Assembly: GCA_937129355.1 (NCBI GenBank) | Contig: CAKZNA010000127.1 | Location: forward strand, 1-36,355 | Length of the DNA: 36,355 bases | Reading direction: 5' to 3' | Origin: an uncultured Sphingomonadales bacterium | GTDB taxonomy: Bacteria > Pseudomonadota > Alphaproteobacteria > Sphingomonadales > Sphingomonadaceae | Shown here: in pieces, positions 10,101 through 18,313 of the stretch | Numbering within the stretch: the first letter of the stretch is position 1 | How the letters are laid out: each line of letters begins with the position of its first letter | Made by a program: the position numbers and the translations under genes | The notes under the pieces: model-generated | Database searches by the model: none | What the model saw: the letters and a program-made list of their open reading frames with translations, nothing else | What the model was told of the DNA's origin: nothing

Positions 10101-11648
10101 CTAGCAATTACAACCTGGTTTGCGCAGACGCTTGCCTTTGTGCTTATAGCGGCGCTTGCCGGGGCGCGTGACATAGACATCCTCATATACATATTCGGTT
10201 GTCGTTGTGGTTGTCTGTGTGCCCGGAGTTACCGTTACCGTGGTGGTTGCAGGCGGATAATAATAGCCGCCTGGTGCCCAGTAATACCCATTGCTCCAGC
10301 CATAGCCAGAAGGCTGTTGCTGTTGCTGCGGGTAATATTGCTGCTGTGGATAGCTTTGCGGATAACCCTGTGGGTAAGAAGGAGCGCGCGCAATTGGCTG
10401 CTGCGCCCGCGGTAGATATTTCTCACATTTTGACGTCGCTTTTTCGAGCGTAGCACCTGTAATCGCGCCTATGCCGCCGCCGATAAGCGAACCAGCAAGA
10501 CGATTGCCGCGTCCGCCGATACGATTGCCGGCTACCGCGCCAATTATGGCACCAAGCGCGCCACCGCCAACGCCGCGGCCTTTCATGCAGCGTTCGTAGC
10601 GTTCATATCCCGCTGGCGCTTGATATTGCTGCGCAGGTGCGGGAGCTGGCCGGTAGGTTTGCGGCTGCGGCGCGGGATAGGTTGCTTGCGGCTGTTGTCC
10701 GCCCCATGCCGCTGCCTCATGATCCCAATTTTGCGGACGTTGCTGCGGCTGCGGCTGCGGATAAGGTGCGCCAGCGCTGCCGGTTCCCTGACGATAAACC
10801 GGATCACCAATAGATGTCCCGCGATAAGTGCCTTGATATACTTGGCCACGATCGTTTTTATAGGTGCCGTTCCATTCGCCGCGATAGACACGGTTTTCGG
10901 GGTCGATATATTTGCCCGTCCATGCACCGTCATAAACACCGCGTTCGGTTGTTCCTTCAGGTGTAGGCGCGCGATAAGTCTCTTCGCCCCAGCCATAGAC
11001 GCCGCTTTCGGCCTGAATGCTTGGGCCAGGTTGCGGTTGTGCATGATGCGGAGCCGGAGTGTAAGCCGGTGCCTGAGGCTGGTTGTAATAACCATTCGGC
11101 GCATAACCAGCACCGCCGCGGCTCCAATCGATATTCTGACGATAGTCATACACCTGACCGCGGGTATCGCGAAGCACAGCATCATCATAATAACGTGACC
11201 AGTTATATCCGGTCTGCGGACGGCTCAGTCCAAAATTGCTATAGTTTGAAATGTAGAAGCTGGGCGCCGACCAGTATGTTGGAAGACTGAAGCCATAGAA
11301 AGGGCGACGATATCTGCCAACGAAGCTGCTATGTTTTCTGCCATGAATTCCCATGTGAGGACGTTTCCCGCGCATGTGCATTTTTTTGCCGCCCATACGT
11401 TTTCCGCCCATGCGAGGGCCGCGCATCTTACCGCGCATCATTTTTCCGCCCATACGGGGACCGCGCATCTTGCCGCCCATCATTTTTCCACCCATCATCT
11501 TGCCGGCTTTGGCGCCATCGGCAGCCAATTTAAGCTGGGCAGATGCAGCATTTGCGTCCGCCGTGGTGAATGAGTCGCTGGCCTGCGCCGATGTGCTGGC
11601 TGCAATAAGCGCGGTGGCTGCAATGCCTGTAAATACAAGGCTTTTCAT
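10101..11648 (-). CDS. secreted protein with Met/Gly/Lys/Arg repeats, MORN-like repeats and glycine-zipper (2TM) domain
   Basis: Signal peptide MKSLVFTGIAATALIAASTSAQA. GKMMGGKMMGGKMRGPRMGGK repeats. VYDGAWTGKY..VYRGEWNGTY..VYQGTYRGT. Glycine zipper GVGGGALGAIIGAVAGNRIGGRGNRLAGSLIGGGIGAITGA. Longer ORF uses a GTG at 11675; ATG at 11648 is preferred because it begins the signal peptide. Confidence 0.8.
   Translation of the reverse strand: MKSLVFTGIAATALIAASTSAQASDSFTTADANAASAQLKLAADGAKAGKMMGGKMMGGKMRGPRMGGKMMRGKMRGPRMGGKRMGGKKMHMRGKRPHMGIHGRKHSSFVGRYRRPFYGFSLPTYWSAPSFYISNYSNFGLSRPQTGYNWSRYYDDAVLRDTRGQVYDYRQNIDWSRGGAGYAPNGYYNQPQAPAYTPAPHHAQPQPGPSIQAESGVYGWGEETYRAPTPEGTTERGVYDGAWTGKYIDPENRVYRGEWNGTYKNDRGQVYQGTYRGTSIGDPVYRQGTGSAGAPYPQPQPQQRPQNWDHEAAAWGGQQPQATYPAPQPQTYRPAPAPAQQYQAPAGYERYERCMKGRGVGGGALGAIIGAVAGNRIGGRGNRLAGSLIGGGIGAITGATLEKATSKCEKYLPRAQQPIARAPSYPQGYPQSYPQQQYYPQQQQQPSGYGWSNGYYWAPGGYYYPPATTTVTVTPGTQTTTTTTEYVYEDVYVTRPGKRRYKHKGKRLRKPGCNC
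11331..11504 (-). repeat. in-gene repeat region encoding Met/Gly/Lys/Arg-rich tract
   Basis: Encodes GKMMGGKMMGGKMRGPRMGGKMMRGKMRGPRMGGKRMGGKKMHMRGKRPHMGIHGRKH. The 11-aa unit GKMRGPRMGGK occurs twice. Confidence 0.85.
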
Positions 11649-11711
11649 GGTATTCGGCTCCCTATAGCATGTCACTCAATACGCTCCGCGCAGGTGCACG
11701 GAGCCATTTGG

Positions 11712-11726
11712 TTAACAAAGTCTTAA
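11712..11726. promoter_or_regulatory. candidate CtrA binding site (TTAA-N7-TTAA)
   Basis: TTAA-CAAAGTC-TTAA, 64 nt upstream of the ATG at 11648 (minus strand). Confidence 0.5.
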
Positions 11727-11819
11727 CATTTTTTGGAGGCTCAAGCCAATTGCCAGAATGTAAAATGCCGCACAGAATCCGCCTCTGTCTCAAAATGAGG
11801 CAGTTTTATTTTCTCTGAA

Positions 11820-12302
11820 TTACAGCCTGTTGGACAGCAATTCTGCCAGCGCTTCGACGCCAGCGGCATCTTCAGCATCAAATCGTGCGGGTTTCGGGCT
11901 ATCCAGATCGATGACGGCAATAACCTGCCCATAGCTTTTTACCGGCACGACCAATTCCGATCTGCTGTCGGCATCGCAGGCAATATGACCGGGAAAGTCA
12001 TGCACATCATCGATACGCTGTGTTTTACCGCTTTGGGCAGCCGTGCCGCAAACACCCTTGCCGGTTGGGATGCGAATGCAGGCTGCTTTTCCCTGAAAGG
12101 GGCCGAGCACCAGTTCCTCATCGACCATCCGGTAGAATCCCGCCCAGTTCAGGTCGGGAAGAAACTGCCACAGCAGCGACGCGATATTGGCCATATTGGC
12201 GATGCCGTCTGCTTCGCCATCAGTTAGCGCATCGGCGGCTTTTAACAGTTCGGCATAAAGTTCCGCTTTGGGTGTGCCGGGATCGATGTTGAAATTATAC
12301 AT
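11820..12302 (-). CDS. msrC: GAF domain protein, free methionine-(R)-sulfoxide reductase
   Basis: NWAGFYRMVDEELVLGPFQGKAACIRIPTGKGVCGTAAQSGKTQRIDDVHDFPGHIACDADSRSELVVPV is a characteristic fRMsr sequence. Confidence 0.9.
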   Translation of the reverse strand: MYNFNIDPGTPKAELYAELLKAADALTDGEADGIANMANIASLLWQFLPDLNWAGFYRMVDEELVLGPFQGKAACIRIPTGKGVCGTAAQSGKTQRIDDVHDFPGHIACDADSRSELVVPVKSYGQVIAVIDLDSPKPARFDAEDAAGVEALAELLSNRL

Positions 12303-12316
12303 GAACAGGGTCTTAG

Positions 12317-12757
12317 TCAGTCGAGGCTCGGCTTGCCACGATTTTTCTTAACCGATGACCGCGCCTTTTTATTATCCACCCGCCTGCGTTTTGCGGCGCG
12401 GCTGGGTTTGGTCTTTACGCGGCGTGCTTGCCGGATATGGGCCTTGTCGATTAGCTCGATCACTCGCTTGCGGGCGTCTTCCCGGTTAGCTTCGCGGCTG
12501 CGATGGCTCCGCGCAGTGACGATCAATTCGCCGGCCGCCGTCATCCTGCTTCCCGCCAGCTCCTTTAACTTCCGAAACGCGTAAGGTTGCAGGCCAAGCG
12601 CATATATATCCACCCGCAATTGGCATGCGGTGGCGACCTTATTCACATTCTGCCCGCCCGGTCCCGTGGAGGCGAGGAAGGTTTCTTCGACAAGGTCTTC
12701 GGGCAGGTGGAAGGGCATCGCCACTCCATAGCGGTCAATGCACACTTCAGTCGACAT
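12317..12757 (-). CDS. arfB: alternative ribosome-rescue factor / peptide chain release factor-like (ArfB/YaeJ)
   Basis: GPGGQNVNKVAT (GGQ motif) and basic C-terminal tail KTKPSRAAKRRRVDNKKARSSVKKNRGKPSLD. Confidence 0.92.
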   Translation of the reverse strand: MSTEVCIDRYGVAMPFHLPEDLVEETFLASTGPGGQNVNKVATACQLRVDIYALGLQPYAFRKLKELAGSRMTAAGELIVTARSHRSREANREDARKRVIELIDKAHIRQARRVKTKPSRAAKRRRVDNKKARSSVKKNRGKPSLD

Positions 12758-12848
12758 TCAATATGTCATTCGTCGAAAAACGAGCGAGTAAATTTGAAAA
12801 TTGGCAAGAAGGAGCATACGGTCGCCCGCACAAAATGGGAGGGAAATC

Positions 12849-13286
12849 ATGAGTGAAGAATTAAACGCAAAGCCGCCAATCTGGTTCTGGATTGTCAGCG
12901 GTTTGGCTTTCGTCTGGAATTTATTGGGTGTGGTTGCTTACTATACGCAGGTAACAATGAGCGACGAGGCATTGGCGAAACTGCCCGAAGCGGATCAGGC
13001 GGCTCTGGCATCGCTGCCATCATGGTATATGGGCGCATTTGCAATCGCCGTCTTCGGCGGTGCGCTTGGCTGTCTAGCACTGTTGCTCCGGAAGAAATGG
13101 GCGATGTTGTTGCTGGTCTTGTCGTTGGCAGCGGTGCTATTGCAGCAGCTGTATTTCTTCGTGCTAACCGATTTGGGAAGCAAGCAGCATGGCGGGGCTT
13201 TGGTGATGACCATCGCTATTCCGATCGTAGCATTGTTGCTGGTTTTATTTGCGCGCTCCTCGTCGGCAAAGGGCTATTTGCGCTAA
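12849..13286 (+). CDS. hypothetical membrane protein (about four TM segments)
   Basis: MSEELNAKPPIWFWIVSGLAFVWNLLGVVAYYTQVTM... four hydrophobic segments. GGGAGGG Shine-Dalgarno upstream of ATG 12849, preferred over the ORF-track start at 12801. Confidence 0.75.
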   Translation: MSEELNAKPPIWFWIVSGLAFVWNLLGVVAYYTQVTMSDEALAKLPEADQAALASLPSWYMGAFAIAVFGGALGCLALLLRKKWAMLLLVLSLAAVLLQQLYFFVLTDLGSKQHGGALVMTIAIPIVALLLVLFARSSSAKGYLR

Positions 13287-13870
13287 AGCTTTTCGCTAAT
13301 CGCTCGCTTTAATTCAGGCAGCACGTCTGCTTCGAACCAAGGATTCTTCTTCATCCATCCGGCGACCCGCCAGGATGGATGGGGCAGAGGGAAGATGTTT
13401 GTGCCATGGGCGCTGAAATTTTGGACACGGTGAGAGAGCGATTGTTTTTTGCTTTCGGGCAAGAACTCCACCTGAGCATAGCTGCCGACCAGCAACGTTA
13501 AACGGTCTTCAGGCAAATGCTCTAAGATGCGCTCATGCCACAATGGCGCGCATTCCTTGCGTGGCGGTAGGTCGCCGCTTTTGCCCTTGCCCTTGCCGGG
13601 ATAGCAAAACCCCATCGGCATCAGCGCGACTTTATCTGCATTGTAGAAATCGTCCGGCTTGATACCCGTCCATTCACGCAGACGCTCCCCACTCGGATCA
13701 TCCCAAGGCACGCCGGTCGCATGCACCTTGCTGCCCGGTGCTTGACCGATGATAAGGATGCGCGCGCTGCCGCTAAATTGTACAACGGGGCGGGGTCCAG
13801 CGCCGAGATGCTTCGCGCAATGGGTGCAGGCGGCGATTTGGCTGCGTAATGTCTCAATTGTTTCAGACAA
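13283..13870 (-). CDS. uracil-DNA glycosylase superfamily protein
   Basis: LRSQIAACTHCAKHLGAGPRPVVQ, ARILIIGQAPGSKVHATGVPWDDPSGERLREWTGI, LLVGSYAQ, PLPHPSWR motifs. Start inferred as TTG at 13870; the ORF track extends to 13993. Confidence 0.85.
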   Translation of the reverse strand: MSETIETLRSQIAACTHCAKHLGAGPRPVVQFSGSARILIIGQAPGSKVHATGVPWDDPSGERLREWTGIKPDDFYNADKVALMPMGFCYPGKGKGKSGDLPPRKECAPLWHERILEHLPEDRLTLLVGSYAQVEFLPESKKQSLSHRVQNFSAHGTNIFPLPHPSWRVAGWMKKNPWFEADVLPELKRAISEKL

Positions 13871-14975
13871 CGACCGTTTCCAACATCCGCAATGTGCCCG
13901 CATCTGCATCAATCTCCGCCTGCACGCCCACAGGTATGCAATATTGATTGCGGATATGGCCGAAATTTGCGCCGCTAAATGCGGGGATGCCAAGCGGCGC
14001 TATATGCTGCTGCAATATGGTCGAAAGCTTGAAACCGCTTTCGCTGCCACGTGCCTTGCAACTGGTGCATTGGCCGAAAACGAAACCCGACAGTTTTTTG
14101 AGGAGGCCAGCTTGCCCCATTTGTGTGAGCATTCGGTCGATCCGGTATTCGGCCTCGTCAACATCTTCGAGGAAAAGGATCGCTCCTTCAAAATCCGGAA
14201 GCCACTGCGTGCCGACCAGCGCGTTGAGTACGGTCAGGTTCCCGCCGAGCAATCGCCCGCGTGCCTTGCCGACGCCGATCGTCAGGTTTGGCCATGGAGG
14301 TATTATGGCGGTGTCGTCCGGACTATCGCTGGCGGAGTTGTCGCTCGCGGGTTTGGGCGGTTCGCCAAATGTCGGGCGCTCCCCATCGAAGGCCAAAGCC
14401 TGAAAACTGCCTTCCGAATTCTCCCACCAGCTACTTGTCGCATTTGGCCCGTGGATGGTGGCGAAGCCAGCTTTGGCCGCAATCGCCATATGCAGTGCCG
14501 TTATGTCGCTATAGCCAATGAGCAATTTCGGATTGGCGCGCACTATGTTCCAATCAATATAAGGCAACATGCGCGCACAGCCCCATCCACCACGCAGCGC
14601 GAATATGGCTTTCACTTGCTTGTCTGCGAACATAGCAGTCACATCGGCGGCGCGGCTTCGGTCGCTTCCGGCGAGATAGCCGAATTGGTCTTCCAGATGC
14701 TTACCCCGTTTCGGGATCAAACCCAGATTGCGGATGGCGGTTTCGGCGCGCTCAATTTCAGCGGTGCCACTGGACGGTGTGGCGGGCGCGATCAACCCTA
14801 CCGCATCACCTTTCCGCAATCGGGATGGTTTTCGCAAAGGCGATTTGGCAAAAGCCGGCGGCGCGATCAAATGCGATGCAGCAACCATGGAGGCCATTCC
14901 GGCGATTATTTGCCTTCTTGTTGCTGTCATCGAAAAGCCTTTCCGCGTGCCGTTTGCATCCATCATTAACTCCAA
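13863..14975 (-). CDS. S66 family peptidase (LD-carboxypeptidase / MccF-like) with twin-arginine signal
   Basis: KGDAVGLIAPATPSSG, FALRGGWGCARMLPYIDW, IGYSDITALHMAI, GNLTVLNALVGT, ILFLEDVDEAEYRIDRMLTQ. N-terminus MTATRRQIIAGMASMVAASHLIAPPAFA (alternative start 14930). Confidence 0.92.
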   Translation of the reverse strand: MELMMDANGTRKGFSMTATRRQIIAGMASMVAASHLIAPPAFAKSPLRKPSRLRKGDAVGLIAPATPSSGTAEIERAETAIRNLGLIPKRGKHLEDQFGYLAGSDRSRAADVTAMFADKQVKAIFALRGGWGCARMLPYIDWNIVRANPKLLIGYSDITALHMAIAAKAGFATIHGPNATSSWWENSEGSFQALAFDGERPTFGEPPKPASDNSASDSPDDTAIIPPWPNLTIGVGKARGRLLGGNLTVLNALVGTQWLPDFEGAILFLEDVDEAEYRIDRMLTQMGQAGLLKKLSGFVFGQCTSCKARGSESGFKLSTILQQHIAPLGIPAFSGANFGHIRNQYCIPVGVQAEIDADAGTLRMLETVVV

Positions 14976-15073
14976 ATTTCACGAAAATACCCGCATTTTT
15001 TGCGCGAATGTGTTTCGCTAGGTAAAAAATGCGACAAAATGCAAAAGAAATTTTTGCGGAGTCCGTGACTCTG

Positions 15074-15140
15074 TAACCCGCAGAATTGAGTCGTTTCGGT
15101 AAATTTATGTTGCAAACGACTCGTGGATCTCTGCGGGTTA
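15074..15140. repeat. nested inverted repeat in the ctrA upstream region
   Basis: Outer arms TAACCCGCAGA (15074-15084) / TCTGCGGGTTA (15130-15140). Inner arms GAGTCGTTT (15088-15096) / AAACGACTC (15114-15122). All arms perfect. Confidence 0.9.
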
Positions 15141-15152
15141 ACTCGAAATTAA
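15138..15152. promoter_or_regulatory. candidate CtrA binding site upstream of ctrA (TTAA-N7-TTAA)
   Basis: TTAA-CTCGAAA-TTAAC, matching the established CtrA box spacing. Downstream TATGGTTAATAA could serve as a -10. Confidence 0.65.
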
Positions 15153-15187
15153 CCTTTTCAGTTCATCTCCCTTATGGTTAATAAATG

Positions 15188-15226
15188 CCGAAGCGCGTCG
15201 TTACCTTTTAGAAAGACGTGTTTCGG
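15188..15226 (+). promoter_or_regulatory. potential RNA hairpin in the ctrA 5' leader
   Basis: CCGAAGCGCGTC (15188-15199) pairs with GACGTGTTTCGG (15215-15226), 12 bp with two G-U wobbles, loop GTTACCTTTTAGAAA. Confidence 0.45.
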
Positions 15227-15258
15227 GGGACTTAATTTTTTTAAGAGGGGTTACCTTC

Positions 15259-15957
15259 ATGCGGGTACTATTGATTGAAGACGAACCGACAACAGCGAAA
15301 GCCATCGAAATGATGCTCGCGACTGAAGGCTTCAATGTTTACACAACCGATCTTGGCGAAGAAGGCCTCGATCTGGGTAAGCTATATGATTACGACATTA
15401 TCTGTCTCGATCTGAACTTGCCTGACATGCATGGTTATGATGTGCTGAAAAAATTGCGCGTCGCCAAGGTGCAAACTCCCGTTCTTATTCTTTCCGGCAT
15501 TAGCGAGATGGACAGCAAAGTGCGTTCATTTGGTTTCGGTGCCGATGATTATGTGACCAAGCCTTTCCACCGTGAAGAGCTGGTTGCCCGCATTCACGCC
15601 GTTGTGCGCCGTTCAAAAGGCCATTCACAGTCGGTTATCCGCACTGGCAAGCTGGCCGTGAACCTTGATGCCAAAACTGTTGAAGTTGACGGCAGCCGCG
15701 TTCATCTAACCGGCAAGGAATATGCGATGCTTGAACTGCTTTCACTGCGCAAGGGCACGACGCTGACCAAGGAAATGTTCCTGAACCATCTATATGGCGG
15801 CATGGACGAGCCTGAGCTTAAGATCATCGACGTCTTCATCTGCAAGCTGCGTAAGAAACTCGCGCTGGCATGTGGCGGCGAAAATTATATCGAAACCGTG
15901 TGGGGACGTGGCTACGTTCTGCGCGATGTAGAAGCCGAAGAAGCGCAAGTCGCCTAA
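15259..15957 (+). CDS. ctrA: cell-cycle response regulator transcription factor CtrA
   Basis: [67 protein letters not shown]...[19 protein letters not shown]...[12 protein letters not shown]...[14 protein letters not shown]: near-canonical alphaproteobacterial CtrA. Confidence 0.97.
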   Translation: MRVLLIEDEPTTAKAIEMMLATEGFNVYTTDLGEEGLDLGKLYDYDIICLDLNLPDMHGYDVLKKLRVAKVQTPVLILSGISEMDSKVRSFGFGADDYVTKPFHREELVARIHAVVRRSKGHSQSVIRTGKLAVNLDAKTVEVDGSRVHLTGKEYAMLELLSLRKGTTLTKEMFLNHLYGGMDEPELKIIDVFICKLRKKLALACGGENYIETVWGRGYVLRDVEAEEAQVA

Positions 15958-16002
15958 ACCACTACAAACGAAATTTGCGAATACACCCGCGAAAATACGG
16001 GG

Positions 16003-16042
16003 AAGGGAGCGGAACCTTAGGGGTTCGCTCCCTTTTCTTTTT
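16003..16042. terminator. rho-independent terminator downstream of ctrA
   Basis: GGGAGCG-g-AACC-ttagg-GGTT-CGCTCCC followed by TTTTCTTTTTT. Confidence 0.8.
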
Positions 16043-16045
16043 TAG

Positions 16046-17362
16046 CTACCGGTTTCGTTGGGGCAGGCCCGCAAATGTGACTATGCTCTGATTGCCCTGC
16101 TCATCAAGCGCAGCCACACCAACAAAATGGTCATCCACGATAACGCCTTCCAGTGTATGGGTTTTAGCGCCGCCGTCTTTCACATCGACATGTTGCTGCC
16201 AGTCGCGATTGTCGGACCGGCGGTAAAATATCCGGTATCCGGCGGCACCCTTTACCGGTTTCCAGTTCACGATAGTATTTGAAGACACGGCTCCGCCAAG
16301 CGACACTTCGGTGGGCGCTGTCGGTGCATTGGCCAGTTGCGAGGCGACGGCAATATTCAGTTTGGTCACGCGCTGAAGATAATTGAAATCCATCTGGTCT
16401 ACCGTGTCACCATAGGCCAACCCTTCATGCGTGCGCAGGTCCTGATGCTGATGACGGTAATTTTCCACGCCAACGGTGAAACGCACAGCCGGGTAGCCAA
16501 GCTCCAGCGCCGGCAAATGATCTCCGCCGCGCCGGAAGCGGTCGGGCCGCCGCGCGCCAAATACTTCTAACTTTAGCGACCTGTCGGTCTTTCCAACCAT
16601 TTTGGCATAGCGCATCAAGGCACGGCTTGGCCCGTCATCTTCGCCGCCGCTGCCGCGTCTTTGCATTTGCTCGGTCAAGCTTTCCGACGAACGGATGCCC
16701 TCGCTAAACACGCGGACCCGGTTTTTGACAACGCGCCCGTCTGTTCCGATGCTGCCCCCGACGATATCGTTATTCAGCATCGCCGTTACATTCCAGCCGC
16801 GCGCCTTTGCCGTATCGGCGAGCAGCTTTCCGCCCCAGAGTCCCTGTTCCTCGCCGGAGAGAAGCGCATAGACAATTGTTGCGTCAAATTTCTGCTTCGA
16901 CATTACCTTCGCTGCTTCCATCGTGAGCGCTGTTCCCGACGCATCATCATTGGCGCCCGGTGCATCATCAGTGAAATTCATCGGATCGGTCACGCGGCTA
17001 TCGATATGGCCAGCGATAATGATAACATGGTCCCAGCCAAGGCGGCCTTTCTGGATGGCAAGCACATCGACGACATTGACGCCATTTGGTGCGCGAGGTC
17101 CCGAAACTTTGCGTTCGATCATTTCGATATCCAGACAGCCGCCGCATGCTTTCGATGTCGCTTCAAAGTCGCTCGCAGCCCATTTTCGTGCTGCGCCAAT
17201 GCCGCGTGTCGGGTGATCGGGCGAAGACAGGGTATGGCGAGTTCCAAAGCTGACTAGCTTTTCGACCTTCTTTTTCAAGGATTCTGCCGCGGCCTCTTCG
17301 GCGGCGGCGGGCGTAGCGAAAGCAAGCATCATGCAGCTTGCGAGCAGGGCTGTTTTCTTCAT
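16046..17362 (-). CDS. M28 family metallopeptidase with C-terminal fibronectin-III-like segment, secreted
   Basis: MKKTALLASCMMLAFATPAAA signal peptide. IIAGHIDSR, DDAPGANDDASGTALTMEAAKVM, LLSGEEQGLWGGKLLA, GDHLPALELGYPAVRFT. C-terminal APTEVSLGG...IVNWKPVKGAAGYRIFYR is FN3-like. Start set to ATG 17362. Confidence 0.9.
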   Translation of the reverse strand: MKKTALLASCMMLAFATPAAAEEAAAESLKKKVEKLVSFGTRHTLSSPDHPTRGIGAARKWAASDFEATSKACGGCLDIEMIERKVSGPRAPNGVNVVDVLAIQKGRLGWDHVIIIAGHIDSRVTDPMNFTDDAPGANDDASGTALTMEAAKVMSKQKFDATIVYALLSGEEQGLWGGKLLADTAKARGWNVTAMLNNDIVGGSIGTDGRVVKNRVRVFSEGIRSSESLTEQMQRRGSGGEDDGPSRALMRYAKMVGKTDRSLKLEVFGARRPDRFRRGGDHLPALELGYPAVRFTVGVENYRHQHQDLRTHEGLAYGDTVDQMDFNYLQRVTKLNIAVASQLANAPTAPTEVSLGGAVSSNTIVNWKPVKGAAGYRIFYRRSDNRDWQQHVDVKDGGAKTHTLEGVIVDDHFVGVAALDEQGNQSIVTFAGLPQRNR

Positions 17363-17381
17363 GGAAGAAAGAACTAACGTG

Positions 17382-18152
17382 TCAGGTTTGCAAATACCAG
17401 CGTTCTCCGCCTTCCAATGCAAGCGCGGTGAGTTTGCCGCTATCATATGCGCCGGTATCAATGCCAATGCGGCATCGTTTCTCTTTCACATCTTTGTAGA
17501 TGGTGTGGCCATACACGACTACTTTTTCAAAATCGTCCCGGTGATCGAGAAACTCTTCTCTTATCCAACGTAGATCACTTGGTTCTTGTTGCGGCAACGC
17601 GACGTCGGGCCGGATACCAGCATGGACAAACAGATAATCACCAATGATAATCTGATCTTCAAAGCTATCGACAAATTCCAAATGCTCTTCAGGGACAAGG
17701 TCAGGCAAGCGCTCGCTTAGCTCTTCAAGATCGAGCTCGCGATATTCTTTCTTTGATATCGGGTAGCTCAGAATCGTTTCTTCACCGCCGATCCGGATGA
17801 AAAAGCGCGTCACTTTTTTGTTATTCTCGCGGCAGGCCTTCAAAAATACTTCTTCATGGTTGCCCTTCAGAAAGCGGACATTATGTCCGCGCTTCTTTTT
17901 CAGTTTTATCGCTTTTTCAACTACCCCGGCGCTATCAGGCCCCCTATCAATCAGGTCACCAAGGAAGATGATATGCGTGCTCGCGGGCCCGCGAACGGCG
18001 CTATCTTCGTCGATTTGGGCTATCAGCTTTTTAAGCAGATCCTTCCGTCCGTGAATGTCGCCGATCGCATATACGCGCATTCCGTCCGGCACCCGCGCTA
18101 CATCAAGCGGGGTTTGTTTTTTCTTTCTGCGAGAGAGTAAGCCGAGAACCAT
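17382..18152 (-). CDS. serine/threonine phosphatase-like metallophosphoesterase
   Basis: YAIGDIHGRKDLLKKLI, IIFLGDLIDRGPDSAGVVE, FLKGNHEEVFL, FVHAGIRPDV, VYGHTIY: complete PPP-family signature. Confidence 0.92.
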   Translation of the reverse strand: MVLGLLSRRKKKQTPLDVARVPDGMRVYAIGDIHGRKDLLKKLIAQIDEDSAVRGPASTHIIFLGDLIDRGPDSAGVVEKAIKLKKKRGHNVRFLKGNHEEVFLKACRENNKKVTRFFIRIGGEETILSYPISKKEYRELDLEELSERLPDLVPEEHLEFVDSFEDQIIIGDYLFVHAGIRPDVALPQQEPSDLRWIREEFLDHRDDFEKVVVYGHTIYKDVKEKRCRIGIDTGAYDSGKLTALALEGGERWYLQT

Positions 18153-18313
18153 TAATATATTTTTCCTATGCCGATTCGAGCAGCATCGCAAGCTAGCTTG
18201 TTATGATGACGGTATATCGCATTGCGACAAAATTGGACAAGTATTGTGATTTATATATGTTCCTACAAATCGCGAGTCCCGTTGGGCAGCGATATCCAAA
18301 AAAGGAGAGAAAT

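Noticed and set aside
10620-11198. 192-aa plus ORF and 201-aa minus ORF over the glycine-zipper gene
   Set aside because: Products of repetitive GC-rich coding sequence in other frames. The 10101-11648 frame has a signal peptide, zipper and repeats.
11331-11504. CRISPR-like or intergenic tandem repeat
   Set aside because: Repeats are in frame, protein-coding and of irregular length, with no spacer structure.
11764-11815. Possible terminator GCCTC...GAGGC + AGTTTTATTTT
   Set aside because: T-rich side is on the plus strand, where no gene ends. On the minus strand the stem has a mismatch and no T-tract.
13749-14969. 406-aa plus-strand ORF
   Set aside because: Lies antisense over nearly the whole S66 peptidase gene, and its translation has no recognisable domain or signal. 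Typical shadow ORF of a biased-codon gene.
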